Positions 51,817-60,649 of a DNA stretch of 64,000 nt are shown here, piece after piece. The notes under the pieces were generated by a model. The model was given only the letters and a program-made list of their open reading frames with translations, was not told the origin of the DNA and searched no databases. Source of the DNA: Bacillota bacterium (GTDB lineage Bacteria; Bacillota; Clostridia; Oscillospirales; Ruminococcaceae); NCBI GenBank assembly GCA_023457355.1, contig JAEWLW010000046.1, positions 1-64,000 of the forward strand. Direction: 5' to 3'. The position numbers were made by a program, and so were the translations under genes. Numbering within the stretch: position 1 is the stretch's first letter; every line of letters begins with the position of its first letter.

Positions 51817-53157
51817 TTAAAGCTCTTTTTCCAGCGAGGAGAGTAACGCTCTTGTGCCAAGAATTTCGGTGATGCGCACGCCAAAGTTGTCATCAATAAC
51901 CACCACGTCACCATGCGCGATCAACTGGCCGTTTACAACGATATCCACCGGGGCGCCCGCCTGTTTTTCCAGCTCGATGACCGTGCCCTGTGAAAAGGCC
52001 AGAATATCCTTAATCTTCCTGCGCGCTTGCCCAATCTCAATGGTGACATCCAGCGGAACATTCATCAGCAGATCGGTGTTGCCGCCCAGAACCGGGTCGC
52101 CCGACGGGGCATTTTTGCTAAACTGTGGCAGCTGAACATTTTGCACTTTTGCCGGCGGCTGGGCCTCAACCTTGTGGGCGTGTTGGACCAGCGGCTGCAT
52201 TTCAGGCGGCTGAGGATAGGGCGGATAAGGCGGATAATAAGGCGGATAGCCCGGTGCGCCGCCGGGCGGATAAGAGGGATACAAGCCCGACGGCCCTGCT
52301 GCGGGATAGGGCGGATAGTAGGGCGGGTAGCCCGGCGCGCCCGCCATTGGCGGTACCTGCTGTGGCATGGACTGCTGCGTAGGCTGGGGCGGCGGTGCGG
52401 GACTTTGAGACGGGGCTGCCGCAGGCGGAGCCGGCGGTGGGGCAACGGGCTGCTGCACGGCGGCTTGCGTGGGTTGTTGCGGGGCCGCCTGCGGCACAAC
52501 GGGTTGTGGTTCAGGCTGCGGCACAGGTTCTTCAGGCATTACAGTGCCAAGGAAGCCGCCCACCATAGACTTTGCCAGGTCGCAGGGCATGGCGCTGACA
52601 AACTCGGAGGTCATAACGCCCTGAATGTCCATATTAAAGTGAATTGAGACAATCTTCTGCGTTTCATCCATTCCGATGGCGTCCGAGAAGGTATAATCCG
52701 GCGTCATAATCCGTGCCTCGGGCGTCGAAATGTTGACGGCTTTGCCTAAGAATTCGGCCAAGGCGGTTGCGGAGGCGCCCATCATCTGGTTCATCACCTC
52801 ACAGGCGGCGCTCATGCTTAATTCATCCAGAACAAAATCTTCGCTGGGGGAGTCGTCAATGCCCATCAGCTGATTGAGAATCAACTGCATATCGCGCTGC
52901 CGGAATATCAGCACATTTGAGCCGCTCAGACCTTCGGTATATGTAATCTTAACGCTCAAAGCCGGTTCCAATGCCGAATATTCCACCAGGCCCAGCGGTT
53001 CCACGCTGACGCGCGGCGTGGTGATGGTGACCTGCCTGTCCAGCATGGTGGAAACAGCCGTTGCCGCAGAACCCATGCTGATATTTAAAACTTCGCCAAT
53101 AGCGTCAATTTCCATTGGCGAAAGCCCTGTGCATGCTTCTTTCGCTGCAGTATCCAA
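51817..53157 (-). CDS. fliY: Flagellar switch protein/CheY-P phosphatase FliY with Pro/Tyr-rich linker
   Basis: About 446 residues. The N-terminal CheC-like part (about 1-200) has two phosphatase motifs, IGEVLNISMGSAATAVSTML and SMSAACEVMNQMMGASATALAEFL. The C-terminal SpoA/FliN domain (about 360-446) includes LMNVPLDVTIEIGQARRKIKDILAFSQGTVIELEKQAGAPVDIVVNGQLIAHGDVVVID. Between them is a roughly 150-residue Pro/Gln/Ala then Gly/Tyr/Pro linker with APGYPPYYPPYP twice. The start is uncertain: TTG 53157 is the best common start, with GAGGAG about 12 bases upstream. Confidence 0.93.
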   Translation of the reverse strand: MDTAAKEACTGLSPMEIDAIGEVLNISMGSAATAVSTMLDRQVTITTPRVSVEPLGLVEYSALEPALSVKITYTEGLSGSNVLIFRQRDMQLILNQLMGIDDSPSEDFVLDELSMSAACEVMNQMMGASATALAEFLGKAVNISTPEARIMTPDYTFSDAIGMDETQKIVSIHFNMDIQGVMTSEFVSAMPCDLAKSMVGGFLGTVMPEEPVPQPEPQPVVPQAAPQQPTQAAVQQPVAPPPAPPAAAPSQSPAPPPQPTQQSMPQQVPPMAGAPGYPPYYPPYPAAGPSGLYPSYPPGGAPGYPPYYPPYPPYPQPPEMQPLVQHAHKVEAQPPAKVQNVQLPQFSKNAPSGDPVLGGNTDLLMNVPLDVTIEIGQARRKIKDILAFSQGTVIELEKQAGAPVDIVVNGQLIAHGDVVVIDDNFGVRITEILGTRALLSSLEKEL

Positions 53158-53174
53158 AATAAATCGAACTCCTC

Positions 53175-54179
53175 TCAATTCAAAGCTTCGGGCGGGTAAG
53201 ATTTTGTAATTTTAATCGCTTTATTAGCTTTAACAATACCCATTTTGCCATAAAACCACGGCTGGCTGTCCACCAGAAGCTTAACGTCTCCGTTGGCCGT
53301 GTTTTCCAGCTTTATAATATCGTCCACCCGCAGATGCATAATATCTTCCAGCTCCATCTGCACCTCGTCGAGTATCACGTTGATTTTAAGATCAGACGCA
53401 TATATCGCCCTTTGAATGACCTTTTTGGCCATTTCCTTTTTGGCGTCATCTGAAAGGTTTTTGGAAATGCGCGAATATTTGGAAACAAAACTGCCCATCA
53501 GCTCTTCCAGGCCGATAGCCGGAATGCAAATGTTCAGCGTACCAACAACATCCTGCATCTTTACTTCAAAAGATACAATGACCACAATATCCTCGGGTGC
53601 ATAAATCTGAATTAACCGCGGATTGGTTTCAATCGTGTCCAAGCCGATATTGACATCGATATAATCCCGCCAGGCATCCTGCATATAAACTGAAAATTTT
53701 TGGAAAATATTGCGCATGATACCCAGCTCTATATCGGTGTAGTCCCGGTTTAAAATCATTCCGCTGCCGATACCACCCAGAAGGCGGTCTATCATGAAAA
53801 ACGCCAGATTGGAGGAGGTATCCATCATCATGGTAAACTCGTTGATATTTTTGTCGCCGGGCTTTAGCTCCATCAGGCCAATCAATGCCGTATCCGGCAG
53901 CGCGTTGTTAAATTCGTAGTAACGCTGCTCTTCTACTTGCAGCAGGTTCACTTCGCTGTTTATGCGCATTGAACCCGAGAAATAAGAAGACAAAAGTCGC
54001 GCGAGATTCTCATGAATACTGTCGACGTTGCGCAGCTGCTCCTTGGTGAACTTTTTGGGCGAATAGAAATCATATTCCCGAATACGCTTATCAGGCGCTT
54101 CGGGTTTAACATCTATATTACCACTGCTCATCCCTTTGAGCAACGCATCAATTTGTGATTGTGAGAGAATTTCGGGCAT
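53175..54179 (-). CDS. fliM: Flagellar motor switch protein FliM
   Basis: FliM is the CheY-P-binding C-ring subunit. The 334-residue protein has the N-terminal CheY-binding peptide EILSQSQIDALLKGMSSG (about 3-20), a CheC-like middle (about 40-230) including NLARLLSSYFSG and NLAFFMIDRLLGG, and a C-terminal SpoA domain (about 250-330). It is followed by fliY. fliL, usual between motB and fliM, is absent here. Confidence 0.97.
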   Translation of the reverse strand: MPEILSQSQIDALLKGMSSGNIDVKPEAPDKRIREYDFYSPKKFTKEQLRNVDSIHENLARLLSSYFSGSMRINSEVNLLQVEEQRYYEFNNALPDTALIGLMELKPGDKNINEFTMMMDTSSNLAFFMIDRLLGGIGSGMILNRDYTDIELGIMRNIFQKFSVYMQDAWRDYIDVNIGLDTIETNPRLIQIYAPEDIVVIVSFEVKMQDVVGTLNICIPAIGLEELMGSFVSKYSRISKNLSDDAKKEMAKKVIQRAIYASDLKINVILDEVQMELEDIMHLRVDDIIKLENTANGDVKLLVDSQPWFYGKMGIVKANKAIKITKSYPPEALN

Positions 54180-54230
54180 CTGGTCTCACCACCTGTATAA
54201 AGAATAAACGTTGGCTAATAGGCAGAAAAA

Positions 54231-55157
54231 TTAGTCGGGAGCGGATCGGGTCGCAATTTGATCCTCCGGCACCGAAATGGACGGGGTGCTCTCATCGGCG
54301 TGTACCTTGTCCGATTTCAGAATGTCCGAACTGCTGCTGTTATCCTCAAAAAGCTCGGCACTCACAAGATGCGAAAGCATGGCGTAAAGATCTTCGGGGT
54401 TGTCTTTATCAAACGAATTGCCAAGCACCATAATCTCGACGCGTCTGTTTTTGGCGCGGCCTTCGGGCGAGTCGTTGCTTTCAATCGGATAGTTTTTTCC
54501 GTAACCGTTGCACATCAGCTTTTTAGGGTTAAGGCCTTTTTTCTCTTCGAAGTAAATAACCACCTGGCTGGCGCGTTCGCCCGAAAGGGTCCAATCGCTG
54601 ATGTGATAGTTTTCAGCACCTGGAATAGCAGCGGTATGGCCGTTGACGCGGGTGACAAAGATCTGATCTTCAAGGTTTTTGAGGCAGTCGCCTAAAAAGT
54701 CGAGAATGGGGTAGCTTTCTTTGCGAAGTGTATAGCTGTCTCCGTCAAAAAACAGGTTGTTGTCAAAGCGGATGTAGACATTATTGGCCGAATCTCTGGA
54801 AACGGACACCGATGCCGTCATCTGGTTTTGCTCAACATACATTTTAAGATATTCGTAAAGCTGGTTTAAATCGGTGGGCAGTTCGTTATTCGTCACCTTA
54901 TCCCCGATGTTTGGCGTAACACCGTTTGCTGGCGCGATGTCATCGCCCTCACCGTCTTGCACCAGAATAATCTGGGCAGTTGCAGCGTCGGGGTTTCTGG
55001 AGAATGCGCGAACTAAAATTTCCCACTTCTCCTCATTGACAGTTGACATACTGAACAGCATGATAAAAAAAGTTAAAAGGAGGGTGACCATGTCCCCATA
55101 GGTATCCATCCAGTTATAGCCGCCGCCACCGCCGGTATTTTTTTTTCGTCTGGCCAC
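54231..55157 (-). CDS. motB: Flagellar stator protein MotB
   Basis: MotB anchors the stator to peptidoglycan and carries the ion-binding aspartate. The 308-residue protein has one membrane helix (about 18-40) with Asp22 in YGDMVTLLLTFFIML, a plug/linker region, and an OmpA-like domain (about 145-255: HTAAIPGAENYHISDWTLSGERASQVVIYF, then SPEGRAKNRRVEIMVL). The acidic tail of about 50 residues is longer than usual. GTG start after AAGGGGGGATTTT. Confidence 0.95.
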   Translation of the reverse strand: MARRKKNTGGGGGYNWMDTYGDMVTLLLTFFIMLFSMSTVNEEKWEILVRAFSRNPDAATAQIILVQDGEGDDIAPANGVTPNIGDKVTNNELPTDLNQLYEYLKMYVEQNQMTASVSVSRDSANNVYIRFDNNLFFDGDSYTLRKESYPILDFLGDCLKNLEDQIFVTRVNGHTAAIPGAENYHISDWTLSGERASQVVIYFEEKKGLNPKKLMCNGYGKNYPIESNDSPEGRAKNRRVEIMVLGNSFDKDNPEDLYAMLSHLVSAELFEDNSSSSDILKSDKVHADESTPSISVPEDQIATRSAPD

Positions 55158-55198
55158 AAAATCCCCCCTTTCTCAAAGATTCCGTTAATTATTGCCTG

Positions 55199-56119
55199 CT
55201 AATTTTGGTCGTCTGCGCTCCGCTTGCCCCTTTTCCCTTTTTTGTCCTTCTTCTTTTCCTGCAAAACCAACATCTGAAGCTTTTCTTCGATAAAGCGGGG
55301 GTTTTCACCCGCTTGAATGGCCTCGACGCCTTCACATATTAAAATTTTGCATAAAAACTCTTCATCATGACGCACGCGTAATTTGTTGGCAATGGGGTTA
55401 AAAAAGATGTTGCCCATCATACTGCCGTACAGCGTTGTCAATAAGGCCGTTGCCATGGCAGGACCGATAGCAGCGGCGTCCGTCATATCCGCCAGCATAT
55501 TAACCAGGCCGATCAGCGTGCCGATCATGCCAAAACCCGGGGCATAGGCAGCGCCTTTCTCGTAAAAGGCACAGGCCTGCGCATGTCGGTCCTCAAGGTG
55601 GCCCAGTTCGGCATCCAGCAACGCGTGCACCTTCTCAGGCTCCACCGAGTCGACAACAAGCATCAGGCTGCTTTGCAAAAAGGGGTCGGAAGCGCCTTGC
55701 AGCTTATCTTCCAACGACAGAAGGCCTTTGGAACGGGCTTCCTTGGCAAACTCCACAATTTGGGTTATGTAACTTTGGGAATCGTAAACCGTGGGGAAAA
55801 AGGCTATTTTCAAATGGCTGGGAATTCGCTTAAAGGTTGAGACGGGGAATGAAACCATCAACGCCGCAATGGTGCCGCCAATTGTAATTGCAATACTGGG
55901 GTAACTGATAAATCCGCCGAATTTATTCATTGCAAATGGGCCTGTAGCCTGATAAGAGGCCATCGCTTCTTCATAGTTGGCGTCGCCCTCCTTGGGCGGC
56001 GTCACGAAGACGATGCCGAATAAAATCAGAAGAAGAGCGCTTACGATACCGATCAGAGTCAAAATATCAAAAGTGCCGCTTTTACCGCCGCGCTGCTTTG
56101 CCGCTTTTTCCTTAGCCAC
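55199..56119 (-). CDS. motA: Flagellar stator protein MotA
   Basis: MotA is the five-copy stator ring that turns ion flow into torque. The 306-residue protein has four membrane helices (about 17-40, 65-90, and 185-245 as a pair), with the cytoplasmic loop containing the rotor-contact charges and APGFGMIGTLIGLVNMLADMTDAAAIGPAMATALLTTLYGSMMGNIFFNPIANKL. A Lys/Arg-rich N-terminus and a long basic C-terminus (KKKDKKGKRGKRSADDQN) extend it about 30-40 residues beyond typical MotA. GTG 56119 has GAGG upstream and overlaps flbD by 8 bases. Confidence 0.95.
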   Translation of the reverse strand: MAKEKAAKQRGGKSGTFDILTLIGIVSALLLILFGIVFVTPPKEGDANYEEAMASYQATGPFAMNKFGGFISYPSIAITIGGTIAALMVSFPVSTFKRIPSHLKIAFFPTVYDSQSYITQIVEFAKEARSKGLLSLEDKLQGASDPFLQSSLMLVVDSVEPEKVHALLDAELGHLEDRHAQACAFYEKGAAYAPGFGMIGTLIGLVNMLADMTDAAAIGPAMATALLTTLYGSMMGNIFFNPIANKLRVRHDEEFLCKILICEGVEAIQAGENPRFIEEKLQMLVLQEKKKDKKGKRGKRSADDQN

Positions 56120-56324
56120 CAAAATCACCTCGGTTATATAACTTGCTGAAAATGCTTCTGCGGTAAGCGGTGGTCAGTTCCACCACCTGCTGCATACCTT
56201 CACGAACGATGTATATTTTACCGTTGGTGAGCTGTATGGTCGTATCAGGGCTCTCTTGAATCGTTTCGATGTGGTCGCAGTTTAAGATAAACTCGACGCC
56301 ATTGAGTTTTGTCAGCATGATCAT
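56112..56324 (-). CDS. flbD: FlbD/SwrD-family flagellar protein
   Basis: The 70-residue protein LTKLNGVEFILNCDHIETIQESPDTTIQLTNGKIYIVREGMQQVVELTTAYRRSIF is a textbook FlbD (SwrD in Bacillus), a small protein needed for full stator power in swarming. It stands between flgE and motA as in related genomes. ATG 56324 follows AAGGAGAATCTTTTG; the next ATG (56318) is a possible start. Confidence 0.92.
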   Translation of the reverse strand: MIMLTKLNGVEFILNCDHIETIQESPDTTIQLTNGKIYIVREGMQQVVELTTAYRRSIFSKLYNRGDFGG

Positions 56325-56356
56325 CAAAAGATTCTCCTTAATTAATCTAATTGGGT

Positions 56357-56400
56357 CTGCTGCCACAAGCGACAAACGCGTTTATCACTTGTGGCAGCAG
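56357..56400 (-). repeat. 44-bp palindrome in the flgE-flbD gap
   Basis: Two 22-base arms (56357-56378 and 56379-56400) meet with no spacer and differ at only two positions. On the transcribed minus strand both differences become G-U pairs, so the RNA can pair fully. A second stem, GGCAGCCC/GGGCTGC (about 56416-56397), shares the right-hand bases and would compete with it. No U-tract follows. It probably acts as an mRNA stability or processing site between the abundant hook gene and the stator genes. Confidence 0.7.
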
Positions 56401-56422
56401 CCCCAGGGCTGCCGCAAATTAA

Positions 56423-58123
56423 TTAACGTTTTAGGTTAACGAGCTCTTCCAGCATTTCGTCCGATACGGTAATCAGGCGCGAGCACGCCTGATAGCCGCG
56501 CTGCGTCGTGATCATATCGGAGAATTCCTTGGAAAGATCGACGTTTGAAAGCTCTAACGAGCCGGAAACCAGGCCGCCCGCACCGTCGCTACCGGGCTGG
56601 CTATAACTCATTTCGCCGCTGTTGGCCGAGGTGGTGAAATAAGTGCCGCTTGACTGTACCAGACCTTCGGGGTTTGCAAAGGTCACAAGGTTGATCTGGC
56701 CGACAACGACCTCGCCCAGCTGCGCATTGGTGGCAATAATGGTGCCGTCGGCACTGATGGCCACGCCGGTCAGGCTTTCGATGCCCTGCGATCCGCCCGC
56801 GGTACCGCCTGAAAGCACCATTTTACTGCCCGCGAGGCCAAGCGCATTGCTCGGCGTCGCAGCGGTAAAGGTGGTGTCGCCCGGGGTTACACCGGCGGTA
56901 TCAAGGCAATCCCAATCGCCGTCGGTCAGGTTGCCGTCCCCATCAACCAGCGTGGGATTGGCCGTCTTCATGGCGTTGACAATAGTCGAATAGCCGGGGC
57001 GGTTCATGATGATGTAATCGGAGGAACTGGAAGAAGTATTGGAGAGCTTCATGGTGCCGGCTTCCGTTTTGCTGGGGTCGATAACGCCGGTATATTCCTC
57101 GCCGTTAATCTCCATGGTAACGGTCATAGTTTTGGCGGTGGCATCGTATGTAATTTCAAAGTTTTCAAACGCGTTAGCCCCTGGATCAAAATCGGCGCCG
57201 AAGCCGCTGCCGGTGGTGCCGGTTGGCGAAAAGCCGCCGCCGATGGTGACACCGGGCCAGTTGCTTGCCTTGCCGGACTGCAGCGAAAAATCGGTGGAGC
57301 AAATTTCCTCGCCGGTCAGGCCGGTCGTGGGCCATTTGTCGGCGGGATCCATCGAAATGGTAAATTTACCGGCCGGATGGCTGGCGCCGGTGGTGTCCTG
57401 CATATAAGTCTCGATGGCATCATTGATAGCGGTGTTCAGGTCGTCCAGCGAGGAAAAACTCTCGTTGGCGTTAAGCGTCACCACAATACCGTTTGTACCC
57501 ACCTGGGCGGTTGCCTTAACGCCGTCGGTCATGCCCGATCCCTGAATGAGCTGCATGGAAATATTGCCTGCCGAGGTGTAATTTGAAGTGGAAAGCGTAT
57601 ATTTAACATCGTTGATGGTAGTGGAAACCGAAGAGGTGGCAGGCGAGACCGAGGGCAGGTTTAGCTGGATGAGGTTGCTGCCCGGGGACTGCCCAAGGGG
57701 GTTCCCCGAGATACCAAGCACAAAGTTGCCCTGGGAATCAACAAGGTTGCCGGCCGAATCAAAGGTGAGCGCACCGGCGCGGGTGTAATATTTGTTGCCG
57801 TCGGCATCCTGCACCTGAAAAAAGCCCTCGCCGTCGATGGCCAAGTCCATCGAACTGTCGGTCATGGTGAAGGAGGATTGCCCCATCAACAGGTCGACCG
57901 AGCCCACCTGCGTACCGTAGCCAATGGCGCCGGGGTTTGTGCCGCCGGCAGTGGAAGAACCTGCACTGCCCGCGTTGACAGTCTGGTAGTAGACGTCTCT
58001 GAAGGTGACCCGGCTTGCCTTAAAGCCGTATGTATTGACGTTGGAAATGTTATTGCCGATAACGTCCATGCGTGTCTGGTGAGCTTTTAAGCCAGAAACG
58101 CCGGAGTATAGGGATCTGTTCAT
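56423..58123 (-). CDS. flgE: Flagellar hook protein FlgE
   Basis: The 566-residue hook subunit begins NRSLYSGVSGLKAHQTRMDVIGNNISNVNTYGFKASRVTFRDVYYQT (2-48), has the FlgE beta domains (DLAIDGEGFFQVQDADGNKYYTRAGALTFDSAGNLVDSQGNFVLG) and ends SGSLELSNVDLSKEFSDMITTQRGYQACSRLITVSDEMLEELVNLKR. The variable D2/D3 region (about 190-400) is large, Thr/Gly/Ser rich and likely surface exposed. Preceded by hook-cap and length-control genes. Confidence 0.96.
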   Translation of the reverse strand: MNRSLYSGVSGLKAHQTRMDVIGNNISNVNTYGFKASRVTFRDVYYQTVNAGSAGSSTAGGTNPGAIGYGTQVGSVDLLMGQSSFTMTDSSMDLAIDGEGFFQVQDADGNKYYTRAGALTFDSAGNLVDSQGNFVLGISGNPLGQSPGSNLIQLNLPSVSPATSSVSTTINDVKYTLSTSNYTSAGNISMQLIQGSGMTDGVKATAQVGTNGIVVTLNANESFSSLDDLNTAINDAIETYMQDTTGASHPAGKFTISMDPADKWPTTGLTGEEICSTDFSLQSGKASNWPGVTIGGGFSPTGTTGSGFGADFDPGANAFENFEITYDATAKTMTVTMEINGEEYTGVIDPSKTEAGTMKLSNTSSSSSDYIIMNRPGYSTIVNAMKTANPTLVDGDGNLTDGDWDCLDTAGVTPGDTTFTAATPSNALGLAGSKMVLSGGTAGGSQGIESLTGVAISADGTIIATNAQLGEVVVGQINLVTFANPEGLVQSSGTYFTTSANSGEMSYSQPGSDGAGGLVSGSLELSNVDLSKEFSDMITTQRGYQACSRLITVSDEMLEELVNLKR

Positions 58124-58211
58124 AAATTCTTGCTCCTTTTCGGGGACGGTGCCGTGCGGTGCAGCCCGTCAAGTCGGTCGGGGCTGCAAAAGCTTCCAAA
58201 AAGGTCCGGCT

Positions 58212-58622
58212 TTATATGATCACGGTACCGTCGATATTGGTGAATACGTTCCCTGTCAGATCGCTTTCGCCCACAGTTGTAATAACCTTATTACTCTGTG
58301 CGCTGACAATAAAAGCGGTCTTGTCGATTAAGATTAATGCAGAATCCAATCCTTTTTCCTGCGCAATTTTTACCCCTTGATTCAAACGTTCCAGGCTGTC
58401 GTCGGTCAGTTCAATATTGCGCTGTGCCACGCGTGAAACAGCATGTTTTGAAAATGCGACCCCGGTGTTCTGCTGTAGCTGGCGCTCAAGCAGCGCCTGA
58501 AAAGAGGGGCTGTCCGACTGGGGCGTTGCAGCGGACGCGGAAGAAGCACTGTCATTGTGATAAGGCTGCACAGTACCCGTCGTGATGGGAAGGGACATTC
58601 TGCCAAGATATAGATTATCCAC
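58212..58622 (-). CDS. TIGR02530-family flagellar operon protein
   Basis: About 136 residues. The C-terminal half FSKHAVSRVAQRNIELTDDSLERLNQGVKIAQEKGLDSALILIDKTAFIVSAQSNKVITTV (about 56-117) is the conserved TIGR02530 core found between flgD and flgE in clostridia and bacilli; function unknown, likely hook-related. GTG 58622 is preferred, since the GGAGGG 8 bases upstream overlaps the earlier ATG 58637. Confidence 0.85.
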   Translation of the reverse strand: MDNLYLGRMSLPITTGTVQPYHNDSASSASAATPQSDSPSFQALLERQLQQNTGVAFSKHAVSRVAQRNIELTDDSLERLNQGVKIAQEKGLDSALILIDKTAFIVSAQSNKVITTVGESDLTGNVFTNIDGTVII

Positions 58623-58658
58623 GATTTTGCCCTCCATGGCATAGCCGTCGTCCGTACT

Positions 58659-59414
58659 TTAAGCGCTTTTGGTTTTGAAAATGAGCTTCTGATAAGCCGC
58701 TTCATCTCCGCCCGCAGTGCTGATAACAACGTTGACGTAGTAAGTAGTGTCCGGTTCCAGGTCGGTCAGGGAAGCCACAAGATCCTCTTCGCCGCCCTGC
58801 AGGCTTGCCACCAGCGTGCCTTGTTTAACCTGCGCCACAGAATCAAAATCCGTATCCTCCGAGTAATAAACGCTATAATAATACTGCGATTCATCGTCGG
58901 TTTCGGGGGCGTTCCAGGCAATTTCGGCATCGGTGTCGGTTCGCTTTAACAGGTACGGCGTTATTTTTGAAACGGTGGCAATCTCCTGTTCGGCCGTAAT
59001 CGCAGGGGCATTTACCGACATGATCTGGCTGAGAGAATAAGGCGTGCCGTTGACATAAATTTCGTAGTCGTCGCCGGAGAGCGTAATCTTCTCAACCGCG
59101 CCGGTTTGGGCGTTGACATTGCCGCCCAAAGAAAGGCTTGCAACGGTAACGTCCTTGCCCACGAGGCCCATGACATAATTGGTCTTGGAATAATAGGCTA
59201 GGTTTTGCATCTGCTGCATGGTTGCAAATTGGGCAAGCTGTGCCACATACTGCGAGCTGTCCACAGGGTCGGTAAAATCCTGGTTTTTAAGCTCGGCGAT
59301 CATCAGCGTAAAAAAATCGTCGATACCGAGTTCGGAGGAGTCGTTGTTCTCATAGACTGCGTTTACCGTTCTGGCGGAATTAGCGCCATATAAATCGCTT
59401 ACACTGGTGCTCAA
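58659..59414 (-). CDS. flgD: Flagellar hook capping protein FlgD with FN3-like C-terminus
   Basis: FlgD caps the growing hook. The 251-residue protein has the N-terminal FlgD motif LGIDDFFTLMIAELKNQDFTDPVDSSQYVAQLAQFATMQQMQNL (about 30-73) and a short beta region. The C-terminal part (about 145-250) reads like a fibronectin type III domain (EIAWNAPETDDESQYYYSVYYS ... TDLEPDTTYYVNVVIST). Known FlgD cores contain an FN3-like fold, but here it is unusually recognisable and terminal. TTG start after AAAGGAGGACGTTTC. Confidence 0.92.
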   Translation of the reverse strand: MSTSVSDLYGANSARTVNAVYENNDSSELGIDDFFTLMIAELKNQDFTDPVDSSQYVAQLAQFATMQQMQNLAYYSKTNYVMGLVGKDVTVASLSLGGNVNAQTGAVEKITLSGDDYEIYVNGTPYSLSQIMSVNAPAITAEQEIATVSKITPYLLKRTDTDAEIAWNAPETDDESQYYYSVYYSEDTDFDSVAQVKQGTLVASLQGGEEDLVASLTDLEPDTTYYVNVVISTAGGDEAAYQKLIFKTKSA

Positions 59415-59432
59415 AGAAACGTCCTCCTTTCA

Positions 59433-60614
59433 TTAAATGTAGGCGTCAAGCACCGAATCGGGCAAAATGACGGTCTGCGGCTGTTCACTGCCCGCGGCGC
59501 TTTCGTCATACGCAGCGGTGCCATATGAATAGAACGCGCTGTTTTGTTGCTGGCCGGTGTAGCTGTGCTGTGAGAACTGCTGCCCAAACTGCTGCATATT
59601 CATGTTTTGTGCCGCGTTGGTTTCAACAACCTGCGCAACCTCAACGTTATAAGGCCGCATAATGTCCCGCAAGTTGTTCAGTTCGCTGCCCAACAGACGC
59701 TGGACGTTGGCGTCGGAAGCCATCAGGCTCAGTGTTGTTTTACCGCCTTCTGCCAAAAGCTTAACAGTAATTTCACCAAGACCTTCGGGGCTGAGCTTCA
59801 TGGTAAAATCGGTGATGCCCTCCTGCTCGTGCCGGGTAACGGCCGTTTTAATCTGGCTGAGAATTTCCTGAGCATCCGGCAGTGAACTGTTTTCGGCTAT
59901 TGTGGAAAAAGTGCCGGTGCTGCCCATGCCGGAAAGCCTTGGCAAAAATACGCCGGAATCGACCTTCTTTTGCAGCTCATCAAAATCAATTTGCAGGGTG
60001 TCGGCAGAATCTGCGGCATCGGTCGCTTTAAGTAATTGCTGCGCCTGACTGACCGCTCGCTCAAACTGTGTCTGCCCCTGCAATACCGAGGTATCGGCCG
60101 AAGCTGGCGTAACTGTAATAGCCGCTGCGGCGGAACCGCTGGCCGCTATCTGCAATGCGGCGGAAAGGGCGGGGGCTTCTGCGGTGTTTGTGCCGGGTGG
60201 CTCAGCGGCAGCGGCCGTTTGCTGCAACTGTGCAAGAAGCTCAGGCGCAAGCGGAACATCGGTGTTGGCATTAAGCGATTGGACTGGTGCGTGTGCATCC
60301 AGCAAAGCGGCCTGTTGTGTGGCGTCCGAATCGGTTTGCGCGCCCTGACCGGCCAACATGAGCCCAAGAAGCGGGTTGACGGCCAACATTTCGGCGTTCA
60401 TCTGGGTGCCAAGCGTTTCGGCGCTTTTTTTAAGCTGTTCAGCCAGGGCGGCTTCACCGCCGTTGCCCAAGACCGATGTCAGAAAATCCAAAAAATTTAC
60501 CGACGTATTGTCAAGGCCGGTGGCATTAAGCTTCAAAAGTGCGTTTTGCAAGGCGGGTTGATGCCCCGAAAGCGGCGAAACAACCTGTTGGGTTTGTGTG
60601 GTGACATTGTCCAT
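59433..60614 (-). CDS. fliK: Hook-length control protein FliK
   Basis: FliK measures the hook and triggers the FlhB switch. The 393-residue protein has a low-complexity Ala/Gln/Thr/Pro-rich N-terminal two thirds, the ruler, and a C-terminal Flg_hook domain (about 260-345: GITDFTMKLSPEGLGEITVKLLAEGGKTTLSLMASDANVQRLLGSELNNLRDIMRPYNVEVAQVVV-type segment). A Gln/Asn-rich tail follows. AAAGGAGGTGAGAAA precedes ATG 60614. Confidence 0.93.
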   Translation of the reverse strand: MDNVTTQTQQVVSPLSGHQPALQNALLKLNATGLDNTSVNFLDFLTSVLGNGGEAALAEQLKKSAETLGTQMNAEMLAVNPLLGLMLAGQGAQTDSDATQQAALLDAHAPVQSLNANTDVPLAPELLAQLQQTAAAAEPPGTNTAEAPALSAALQIAASGSAAAAITVTPASADTSVLQGQTQFERAVSQAQQLLKATDAADSADTLQIDFDELQKKVDSGVFLPRLSGMGSTGTFSTIAENSSLPDAQEILSQIKTAVTRHEQEGITDFTMKLSPEGLGEITVKLLAEGGKTTLSLMASDANVQRLLGSELNNLRDIMRPYNVEVAQVVETNAAQNMNMQQFGQQFSQHSYTGQQQNSAFYSYGTAAYDESAAGSEQPQTVILPDSVLDAYI

Positions 60615-60649
60615 TTTCTCACCTCCTTTCATAGAATGGGGGAAGCTGT

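Noticed and set aside
52027..52647. 206-residue arginine-rich frame on the plus strand
   Set aside because: Antisense product of the proline-rich linker of fliY; composition is an artefact of GC-rich repeats.
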